From contig NC_092567.1 in the NCBI RefSeq assembly GCF_037975245.1, positions 9,306,714 to 9,370,713 of the forward strand: 64,000 nucleotides of DNA, given 5' to 3'. Source of the DNA: Apostichopus japonicus (lineage: Eukaryota; Echinodermata; Holothuroidea; Aspidochirotida; Stichopodidae). The translations under genes and the position numbers were made by a program. Within the stretch, counting starts at the first letter, position 1. Every line of letters begins with the position of its first letter. The notes beneath the pieces were generated by a model, which saw only the letters and a program-made list of their open reading frames with translations, ran no database searches and was not told the DNA's origin. Below, piece after piece: positions 36,801 through 48,800 of the stretch.

Positions 36801-39800
36801 ATAGACTATGACATCAACAAATCTTTCTTCAAATTTACATAATACTTAACATCTTGTCTTTTAAACCTTTGAATGAATACTTGAGGAAAAGAAAATATAT
36901 ACATAATTTCCTCAAAAGATCTATACTCTCATTTGCTTCAATAACTGTTGCTGTAAGCAAAAGTTGCATATCACCAATGCTGTCTCTGAATAGCCTTCAA
37001 TATATAACATCAATGATGCAATGTAAATATCCTTAAAATATTTTCTCAATATATGAAAACCCATGTTGCTAATATTCCGGATATGTTCTAATTGCCGGGT
37101 AAACGTTTGAACGAATTCATAAGGAGAAAATAAGGTATACTCATTACACATTTGTTATAAAAGATGAAACTAGGTCACTTGGTGGCGTTTTTAACAATAA
37201 AGCTTATATTGTTACACCATACAGTACAATGACTTCCACTTAATAGGTATGCAGGTAATTGCCATGACGCATTCCATTCATACAATCGTGGGTAAAACAC
37301 CTGTTCATCTGAACTTAAAGCAATATGCAGTTATACATTCTAACCATATAATGTTTGCAACATCCTCCCTGGATTGCCTGTAATGTTCAATCCCTTTTCA
37401 TGGATAAAATTCATTATTTCCTCTGTGTTAGAATATTTTCCTACATTCCACCAAAAATCATGACTCTTAAAGCCTGTTGGAAAACATGGTGTCTGATAGG
37501 TGACCAGAACCTGTAATTCACCCAATTTGTATCGAGCACGTTGGACTTTCATGTCTCCTTGTGGAGCATTTGCAAAAACTTTCTTTTGCCTAAATATGCT
37601 ATCTTTGATGGAAGGATATGGAATTGCTAATCCTTCATTATGTGCTCTATTCTCTAGAAAGGATGCAACATTCATTGGCTTAGTGGTCAGAAGACACATG
37701 ACGTGATCTGAAGTTACCCCTGGCAAAATGTTACCAAACTCATCATGAAACTCAATATGTGCATCTTGCATGACATTAACATTTTCTGCGTTAGAAGTGT
37801 TACTACTCAAAACATTTCGCATTCGTGAAAGCTTTTCACTTGATGAACCCTTCGTTTTCAAGACATTTCGCAATTTCTGAATGTTGGTGATATTCTTAGT
37901 TTCAGAAGATGCTCTTACAAAACATGGTTTAAGCCTGTTATAATTGAATACATCACTAAGAATTTCTCCTTTGAGAGTGGCCAACAAATAATGAGTCCTA
38001 TCCAAAACTTGATGGATTACTAGTGGTCCACACCATTCTGCAGCAATTTTGCGAGAGTTCGCAGTCAAGGAGGAAGACGTTGGCTTATACAGATACACTA
38101 ATTGACCCGTTGAATAAATTGCACCTTTGTCCAGTTTTGCACTTATCTTAACATTTTGAGCATCTTGTTGCTTCTTTTGTAAGACTAACATTACCCTTGA
38201 CAAATGATCAAATCGTTTCTTTAACAATGCAGCATATTCTCCATGAGATTGTGATAATCCTGCCATTGGATTGAACGATAAATTTGTAAGATTTGGTGGC
38301 TTACGTCCAAATGCAAGTTCAAATGGGCTATAGCTACCTAACTGAGGAGAGGAAAATGTGTTATATGCATAGGCTGATGTTGGGACAAATCGTACCCAAT
38401 CCGTACCAAACTGATTTAAGTTCACTCTGTCCATTTAAATACCTTTCTCTTACGACTCAACTGATGTAATGGTCTCAATAGTGCTTGAATATTTGGGAAA
38501 AATGAAGCCACATAATTAACTGCACCTACAAATCGTCTTACTGACTTAACATTGTGTGGTTTCGGTGTGTTCCTGATCGCTGCACATCTATCATGCAAAG
38601 GTTGGATACAAGCCTCACCTTCTGTGGTTATTGAGAGCAAATGTCCCATATATCGGACTGAATTTTGAAAAATGCTACACTTTTTCGGAGAGATTTTCAA
38701 TCCGTTGTCCATTAAAACCTTAAAAATTGCCTTTAGGTGTTGTTTGTGCGATTGTTTGTCTGCACTGTACACAATAATATCGTCATGATGAGCAATACAG
38801 AACTTATTTGAATTTGGGATCGTTGCCAAAATATCATTAATTTGCGACTGAAAGATCGCTGGAGATAAATTCAATCCCTGTGGTAAGCGTTTATAATAAT
38901 AATGCTTTCCTCCATGAAATGAAGCAATACCTGTATATTGTTGTGCATGAACACTAAGTGGCAGACAGAAGAATGCAGACTTTAAATCAAGAACACCCAA
39001 AATTTTGGCTCCAGAGTACCCTATGGTACGGATAGTCTCATTCAGTAAAGGAAAAGGGTGATTGAGACGTTTTATTCTACTGTTCAAGTAGCGAAAATCT
39101 GTGACAACCCGTTTGTCTTTTGTTCCCTTCTTTGGAATTAGGAAAACCGGTGAGGTATAAGACTGATGTCCTACCGCTAAGATTCCTAATCGCACTAATT
39201 TGTCAAGCTCACTGGCGACAATGACTTTGTCCTCATCTGAAAGTCTATAGGGACGTATGTAAAATGGCTCATCATTAGTAAGCGTAATATCAGCCTCATA
39301 ATTTGGACAGTGAGATAATTCACCATAAAGAGAAAATGCATCTCTATGTGAGTCTAGAAATTCATATATGCTCTCTGTTTCTGAAGCATTCAGAATACTT
39401 TGTTCCAAATTAATGTTGTCTCTCATGATTTCCTGTTCAGATTTGGAAACCAGGGGATCATCGACTGTCAAATGTGGATATCGATGTAAATTATATCGTG
39501 TAATTTCATCACGATTCTCTTTAGAGTTAGAATTCGTTCGAAAAAGAGACGGTTTTTCGATGTCTCTCATGACATTGAGAAAATCTAGAGATTCAGTAGG
39601 TATGTCTTCTGTGACCGTAATGATATCTGCTAAATCTAAATGAGCCACTGTGCGAGAAGGATTCAGAAAAAATTTCCGATTACCCATGTTCCTTAGTAGA
39701 ATCTTTGTTCTACCTTTATGCATTTTCACTAACATTCGTGAAGGACACATACGAGATATTAGAGGAAACGGTTTAATAACTACATCTGCATTTCGTGCAT

Positions 39801-42800
39801 ATAGTGGAAGACGTCCCTGTACAGTAATGTATCTTTGCTGACCTGGGTAAATAACAAATCTCTGCACTGGCCTAAGGAAGACTTTGGCTTGTTTAATTCT
39901 AAAACAGTTTGTGGTAAAGTCCAAAGATCCATTCAATTCCTTCAGAGTTGGACTACCTAATATTAAGTCAATACCTGTCAGGTTTGCAGCAATTAAAGCA
40001 GAAAGCTGAAATTCATGACCTTGAATTTTGACCTGAAATGTTATCGTGCTATACGCATGAATAAACTGACCATTACCCAACTTTAGGTTTACTACATCAA
40101 CTGAGACTGGTTGTATAGAGGATAAATACTTTGAATTTTGCACTGTAGAAGAAGAAATGATAGAGCGTGTCGCTCCACTATCAAACAACAATGAAATTCC
40201 TTTACCATCATGTAAAGTACCTCTTACAAAATTACGTGTGTCCAGTTGAATATCCACATTACGGTCGTTCCCTGTATATCTAGAACTAGGAATATTACTA
40301 TTCTTCCAAATATTATTTGCTTTACGTTTCGATCTTCCTTTACTTGGTACTTTGTCTGGAGTCACTGTATGATGAGTGCAATCATAAGTGCTCCCTACTG
40401 AAAATTCTGTGTTGGTACTTTCTTTACATTAGCCTCCATTTCATGGCTTAGGCGAATTTGGCAATATTGTGCAAAATGACCTCGATTTTGACAGTAATAG
40501 CATGTAATTGAAGGATTATAATATGGTAACCTTCTCCTGTTATTATTCTGACCTGTCCTAGGACCACGAGAATCACGAGAACTATATCTTTGCCTCATAT
40601 CTTTTGGATTGTCTTGCGATTCTGACCTACGTGACTGATCAAACTTGGTTTCTAACTCCTGAATTTTATTACACAACTCGTGTATCTCAGAAGATGCAGA
40701 AATAGTAGGAGTCTGAACAGAAGACGCTTTATCGTGCATTGCCATAAATAGTTCGGAAGAAGCTGGGGGTTGACTTTCTATTTGTAAGTCAAAATAACAT
40801 TGCACTTTCATGACCAAATCTGCAATTGTTGCTTGTGGTGATGCAGACATTAACACTGCTGAACGGCATTGCAATGGCAGGGTCGAGATGAATTTATCTC
40901 TAATTTGGTCCTCGCCATAGCTTAATTGTGCTGCAGCTTTTGAAATTTTGGCCAAATGAGCTTGAGCTGTATCACCTGGCGTATAGGTTAATGCATGAAA
41001 TGCCTGTGATTTAGCATAGGAAGAAGTGCCTGGACTGAAACGAGCAAGGAATTGCTTGCGCATATCAGCAATAGTTGAAAAATTTTTGTTTTCAATCCAG
41101 AGTCTGGCTTGGCCTTTAAGTGTTCGCCTAAATATGCGACATATTTCATTAAATTCTTCCGCTACAGCCTCAGGGGTGGTGGTTTGGGACGGCAATTTAT
41201 GCAACTCTAAATAATCTTCAAATCCCAAATAATGAGCTTCGGCTAAATCTGCATTAATTACATCGCCCTGAAATTGTGATGGCAAAAAATCAGTGGGCCT
41301 ATGTTTCTGCATAATATTAACAGAGGTCGAAGTTCCCTGTTCACTGACGGACATTATGCCGCATACAATTAGGCTAGTTACGAGTATACAACATGAGCCT
41401 ATACTTAATTGAACACACTATCGACCGTTATTAAATACAAATAACAAATATGCAATACATGGACACGATTAAAACAACTTATCGGTACACTCTGATCTCA
41501 AATAGGGGTTGGGATACAAATTGGCATGATTTCACTCACCCTTAAGTTTAACTAAGAACTGGTAGTGGAACTGCAAACGATGATTGAAGTCCCTCGGTTA
41601 GCACAGTAGTAGTAGCGGCAGGTAGTAGCAGTAGCAGGTGGTAGCAGGTAGGCCTACATCTCGTATGGTGCAGATTCGTTCGCCGTTAACATCGGGTCGA
41701 GTCTAGGCTTAGATCGCGAAAATGTTCAGTTCTGATGTTTGGAGCTGTAGTATTCTACGTACTAGTTGCGCGAATGTTCAAACGCGAACTGCATGCTGGG
41801 TTGATTAACGTTAGTGTACAGATCAGTGGTTCCGGTGTACAGACTTAGGCTAGTATAGGCTGACTTCCATCGCAGAGTGTGTATGTTAGGCTAGGTCGTG
41901 AACATACGTTGTGTTCCTCGTTAGGTCTTCGGGCCAAAAAAAAATCACCTGTTCGTTATTGATCGTAACGAACGAAGTTGTGAAAAGTTCCGTTTCCGTT
42001 GTGTTCCTGAAGAAAGCAACCGATCTCCACCATGTAATATTGTGTCGAGCCCGGCTCCTCCGATAGTAAAACTATATCGGGACTCGCGATAGAAAGGTAC
42101 TGGGGTATCTTGATGCCGTATTTATGCTTCTTCAGGAGATGTCAGAACGGGCGAAAACAATGAGTTCACAGAAAAAACAATTTGACAAGATCGGATTTGA
42201 TTAATGATTCGGTATAATTTCTTCTCTCTCGATTCTCTTAACAAATAAAACTAAATTACAATGATTTGACTTGACTTGACTCCGTCAATTAAACAATTAG
42301 GAGGAGTGATGAACTTTCGGCGGAGTGATAAATTTGCTGACCAAGTGATAAATTTGCTGACGGAGTGCTCAAATTTTCGGCCTCCTTTTACTTTTAAACC
42401 TTACTTCCATAAAATCTCACTGCGCATAATCAGTAGACAGCCAATAACCTGACCATCCCGTATTAGCTTAATGATATAAAAATAAGTGCACTGGCACTGA
42501 TCTGCCCTGATTGGTTGGGAGTTTGGAAGTCCATCCCCTTTCTTATGGAAACTTCCATACCACGTGAGAGAACCTTCTCGAATGTTCCACAGACATAATG
42601 GAATCTATTTTGGGAACAGGCCCTGTACCAAGATTCAATAAGATAGTTAAAAACTTCTCGTGGGAAAACTGAATCCATGACCTAGATAAATACATAAGAG
42701 GCCCGTAAGGTGTCTCGATGGAGTTTTTCGGTAACATCAAAGAGATGGCATCACTATTTCATAACAATACTTCGAGATGCATCATCTGCAGCCACCACAT

Positions 42801-45800
42801 TGTTGAATCCAATTCCATCACCAGCCACAGCATGCAACTCACACACAAGACTAAGGGTCACATCACTTGCACTACCACCAATGTCATCTATCTGATCTCT
42901 TGTAGAGTTTGCGGCATCCAGTATGTTAGTGAAACAAAAACCACCCTCAAGAAGCAGTTCTATGGTCACAGATCCACAGTCAACACCATGAAGACTGAGA
43001 CCCCGGTTGGAGAACATTTTAACCTTCCCAACCATACCATTAATGACATGTCCCTACAGGGGATAGAATCCTTAGGTAGCCGTCCTGACCTAGTACGAAT
43101 CAGCAGAGAGAGGCTGTGGATGCAACGCCTTCGCACCAATCAACCTCATGGGCTCAACATTCAGGAAGGACATGACTTCTTCTGCCTCCCTCCCCCCTCC
43201 CCTACCTGCATATCCCCTTGTTTCCCCCTCTATCACCCTCTTCTTGTAGCTCTCTTCCACCTTCTATTTTTACACACCTTTCTGTCTTTGTCCTTCTCCA
43301 TTTTCCTCCCTAACCTCTTCCCTTAACCCGCTCTTTGTCCCTCCACTGTGTATATCCTACCTCTCCTCTTCCCCTGTTGGTTTTTCTTCTCTCCATCCCT
43401 TGTCTACTAATCCTCTTACATCTATGTTCACCCTGCTCATTAACCTGTCTGTATTTTGTGCTTGTAACTGTTCCTTCTGTCCCTGTTACTTGTTATTCCG
43501 CCAAATCAATACATTTTCCCTAAATACTTCTTGACATGTATTAAATACACCTTCTTCATGTCACTTCTCATAACTGATCCTTCCCAAATGAAACTAAAGA
43601 CAAATTAGTAATACTGTCTCATTAATGACATTAAAACAAATGTAGTAACCCCTAAACCAATAGGTCAAAGATATTGATATATCAAATGTTTAAACTGAAC
43701 AATAGGGTAAAATAATCATTAATAGTATGATCCCTTTAACTGTCATACATATTGAAACTTGGCTGAAATTGCATGTAACTGGCATATTAACACTTCCAAA
43801 CTGATGATATGAAGTTACTCACCATGGTAGGTTGAATATACAGTCTGTTGCTGGAATCAACTATTGATCTGGTAACAGGTTTGTCTCTGGAACGCTGGTG
43901 AGCTTTAACTTCTGATAAATGATTCTACGGAGATAGAAGATTCCTTTGATGGTTAGCACAGAACAAGACATTTAATATTTACTGTAGAATGAAGATAACT
44001 TGTCATGCAATACTTGCTGAACTATTCATTTTAAATGTTTCATTTTGTTAATTCACACAGCTTCAAATGCAAAATAGGCAGATAAGAGACCTAGAAAAAC
44101 ACTAGAAGCACTGGAAGCACTGGAAGCTATGTCTGTTTGGAGAGTATTAGAAACTATGTTTGTCTGGAGAGTATTAGAAACTATGTCTGTCTGAGGAGTA
44201 TTAGAAACTATGTCTGTCTGAGGAGTATTAGAAACTATGTCTGTCTCAGGAGTATTAGAAACTATGTCTGTCTCAGGAGTATGAGAAACTATGTCTGTCT
44301 CAGGAGTATTAGAAACTATGTCTTTCTCAGGATTATTAGAACCTATGTCTGTCTCAGTAGTATTAGAAACTATGTCTGTCTGAGGAGTATTATAAATTAT
44401 GTCTGTCTGAGGAGTATTAGAAACTGTGTCTGTCTCAGGAGTATTATAAACTATGTCTGTCTGAAGAGTATAATACAGTTATTATTGTTCAAGTCTTCAG
44501 TGGAGTTACAATGTCAGTTACATAGTGGGAAAGTCATATGACCCTTTCTGTAAAGACTCTCAGTAAAATGTTGTGAACTCTTTTTTATGTGCACTACCAG
44601 CTACATTTATAATGTAATCTGCAGTCAACACACTTATATTTGTACTGGGTTATAATTAGTAAGAGCAACACATAGCTTGTGTTCAGGACTGAATCATTCT
44701 TATCGTCTTTCCAAACTCACCTGTAACTGATTAACTTGAATGTATTTCTTGACCTCTCCATGACACGGCTTAGTCCAACCACCTTCGACAAGAACAGGTT
44801 GCTGTGGGCTCAGTGTAGCAATGAAATCAGGACCCTCCATTCCAGTAGTCCTACGCCCTGTGTTAATGTAAGCAATATTAGTGTTAGGCTTCCACATTTA
44901 ATATGTCAAAGTAAGCTGCTGGTATATTATCCTACATAAATACTGATCCACACTGAATAACCTTACAGTAGATCGAATGCTAAATATTACACATTTACTT
45001 ATACAAACTTAATTTTCAATCTCAAATATGCACAGCCAATAACTTAAACTAGCAAACAAATGTAATCAAAATTAATGCTTACATGTATTATGTCCACAAC
45101 AATATTTAAATCATAGCCTACTAACTTCTTCCAATCAGTACTGCTTATTATCATTGTGTTTGCTACTTGTGTATTACAGTTTGCTATTCTTCAAATTGAT
45201 AGAATACATGCACAAAAGCAAACTAACCCTAATGCCACGCCTGACCCCCCCCCCCCTCCCCCTTTTGAATCAATCTTCTCTCCATATCTAACACCAACAT
45301 CCAAATATTTCTTACTTTATTTACTGGACTCCCTCCCCAGATTTATTGCTAAAATTAATGTGTTAACAAGTAGACGTTACCTTGCATTTGCCGTAATATG
45401 TGTTTCTCCTGGTCAAGCTCTCTCATGACCTTTGACCTCTCTGCTCTCTGTAAGGTTTTCAGTTGCTTCATGTAATCAACCTCTGTATGGGGACAGAAAA
45501 ACAAACCTAGACATTCTTTCTTGAAGGAAAGGATCATCATTATCAAAATTGCTCCTAATGCTTTCTTAGTGCAGAGCCTATATACTATAACAAACATACG
45601 CAGACTTCAACATTCAACATCCAAGAAAAACTGTTGACAACAAGTAAAATGTTACCAGAAGTACATGACTTACGTGCCAAGTGTATGAAGGATTCCCCGC
45701 AAGAGACCCAGACCTCTAAAGGTAACCTCATAATTTGATTGATGGTATTCTCTCTGCTCTCGGTTGGCACATCCCCTGAAAACAAATATTACATGCAAAA

Positions 45801-48800
45801 ATATCAATGAATAAGTTACTGGAATCTTCTTAACAAAAAAGCAAGTCTTGCCTGGATGAGCCTAACCCCAGTCCACACCCACCCCACCCCCTCCCCAACC
45901 CCCACCCCAATGTACATGTCTAGGAAATACCAATTTTCAGCATACCTTCTAACCAAAAGTACATACAAAACTTATATTGAGGTGTCACGAAAGCATACAA
46001 TATCATAGACTTTTATAATTCATATGCCAGGAAAAAAAACAAGGTATTGTGGAGTAGACATGTCCCCATACTGAACATAATGCACGACAGTCAATACTTT
46101 GTACAGAATAGCCCAAAGCATACTACAGTAGTCAGTGAGATAAAGAGTAAAAGTATCATGAACCCTAGCCATCTGTAGATCTGATATATGGTTACCTTCC
46201 ACACTGTCTTTGTTGTTTAGGTCAATGTGCTTGATCCCATAAGCAGCTAGCTTCAAAGCTGTGACATCAGCAACAGTGATGACTTGTGTACCATCTTGAG
46301 TGTACAGCTTCCTGGCAGCAGAGGGTAACTGCAGGGAGTAGGTACACTGATCCAACAGCTGAAAGGGATGAAACATCAAAACAATAGCTCACCTGAGACT
46401 GTGCATCAACCAATGAAACTTACAGTTTCATCTTACAACATCATTGGTCACTTTACATCTCAGGCGGGCACAACTAAAGCCCTCGGTTGGACCTCTGTTA
46501 AACTCTGCAGTTTTGGGAGTTCCTAAAGAACCTTATAAAAGGCTTATTTGTTATAGGACACTTGAACACAACCAATGGACAATTTGTATTTAAACATTTC
46601 TAATCTCCTATTTCCAATATATTAAATATGTTCATCTTTGTGACAGGATAAAATATTTAAAAAAATAATACAAATAAATTAAAATAATAATTAAAGTGTT
46701 ACAAGCCTGCAGATCTGCACAACATGTTACTTTGGCTTTCCAAATCAATTTCTGTTCCACAGCTGCTTTAAAGTGGATCATTCTTGACTTACCCCTCGTA
46801 AAGTAGACCCCACCATGAGGACCCCTTCTGAGCCTCTCCCCTCTCCGTTCCTATAGGCCAAGAGACGGACTGACTGGATCGGCTGGTAGGCATTGATTTC
46901 TTTAGCTATTAGTCTGGCACTGTTCATTTGTTTTAATCGGGTGAATTCTTTCTCATATTGGGAGACAGTGTTTGATGCTTCAAAGGTGGAAAGGTCGACC
47001 TGGATGGATAATAAAATCAAACTTAATATTAAAGATACTTTATGTAATTTTCATAAACACCAACAGGGAATGCGATTCATACATTCTTATTCAGAAAACT
47101 TAGAGGAACATTTTGACAAGTATGTGAATTTCCAAAAGAATTTTCAAGAGTAATATTCATAAAATGTCTCAGATATTTAATGATGTCTCCAGAGCTTTCT
47201 CGAGAAATATTATCATCAAAAATAAAAAATCAACAAAATAATGGGAAAATCTCAAAGGCATTCAACCCTGACAAATACAAGTTATAGTCATGTAGTGGGG
47301 TAGAATGGGGAGAAAGGGAGGGTCTTGTCTTACCTTGCCACTCAAACACTGGAAACACCCCATTCCTCTTTGGCCTCTGTTAGCCGCTGTCTGACCAGAA
47401 AAGCAGATGAACTCTGTTGGGTCTTCCAACTTCGTAAGCTTGTTGTGGGCCCGTAAGGTCCGGGCACATGCGAAACACACAGTAACAGATTCTCCAGACT
47501 TCTTACTCATTAGTTCATAACCCTAATGGAAAGAGAACAAAACAGTTAGAGCAGAGATCTCTATGTGAGAAGAGACAACTGACAGGCCTCATTTGTGAGA
47601 ATAACTACAGACAAATGTATACATTTATGTAAGACAAATATAGAACATAAGTTCCCATGTCAGCATATACACCAGTCTTCAAGCAGTTTACCTGCTTGTC
47701 TTGCAGTTAATAATATAGCATTTTCCTATCATCAAACAATCATCACAAATTCCTTTAATAATTGATTTCCATTCTGTTACAGATGCCACACAATCTGTTA
47801 AATTTATCACTTCTAGCAAAGAAATACTGTTCTAAGTCTATTATTCTGACCATTCTTAAAGCTTTCATTTTTTTGTTCATGACTTTATAGCTTTGTGCTA
47901 TGAGATTGTTCAAACTACTATCAAAGTGATACTCACTGGTTGCTCTACAGGTGTCTCCCCTACCACTGCAAATGTGCAAACATTTGCTTTATTAGCAGCA
48001 GTTATTTCTGTTGAAATCAATTAAAATATAGTTTCAGATCAAGATGTAAGAATGGTAGAAAAATGCAAATGATGTGCAAATATGAATAAATAAAGCAAAT
48101 TTATGACACAAACACAAAAAAAAAAAAAATTATGACCAAATAGGGTCAATATGGAAAGTAAATGGATAAATCAAGGGTTTGAGATTTTTTATTTCCAATG
48201 TACAGAGACTTAAAACAAAAAACATACAGTTAACACCAGATATTTTATCTATCCCTCAAGCTAAGATACTACACTGCATCACACTTCTTACCGATATCTT
48301 TTATTTCAGTTGCAAATGCATCAATGATGCCCGTGTCACTCTCAAATGCCCATTTTTGATTGGCTCGTCCATTCTGCTCCTGCCTCTTGGGCTGTAATGC
48401 AACCTCTTGTCCAACAAATGATGTAGGAATGGAGTCATCGCCTGCTTTAAATGCTGGCATGGTTACTGTTAGGACCATTTCAGGGTTAGGTTTGGAACAA
48501 ATAAATCTGAAATTAAAATATCATCAATTTAATAAGTTTACAGGGTATCATATACTGACGTGATTAGAATGGAAGATCTTAGAAAACTTAAGACTTACAA
48601 TTCTATGTGACATTTTTGATAATTGGTATGTGTTTCAATAAACACCAATATATTTGCTTTCTGAGACAACAGCTGGAATCCCGGCATTTGATTTATCTTA
48701 TACAAAGGCAGTAAATGATTATTATTATTCAACACACTAGTCATCAAACATCTATTGAGCAAATACTGTATTTGAAGGTTGTACACATACAAATAATGAC

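Larger units (their letters stand above)
35360..42770 (-). mobile_element. Ty3/Gypsy-type LTR retrotransposon inserted in the Penelope-like element
   Basis: 734-bp LTRs at 35364-36097 and 42033-42766, starting TG and ending CA, apparently identical by eye. Target duplication ATAC at 35360-35363 and 42767-42770. On the minus strand the order is gag, protease, reverse transcriptase, integrase C-terminal part. RNase H and the integrase catalytic core are missing. Primer site and polypurine tract are intact. Identical LTRs mean a recent insertion although the element is defective. Confidence 0.93.

Noticed and set aside
37500-39841. Plus-strand frames opposite gag and pol
   Set aside because: They are shadows of the minus-strand retrotransposon genes, with no recognisable domains.
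44137-44541. 134-residue frame with nine-residue repeats SIRNYVCLR
   Set aside because: A 27-bp repeat keeps any stop-free frame open. It is antisense and intronic with no independent evidence of a gene.
47755-47979. 74-residue minus-strand frame as one exon
   Set aside because: Only its first part, in another frame and 29 nt long, fits the neighbouring phases with a GTGAGT donor. The longer frame has no domain.
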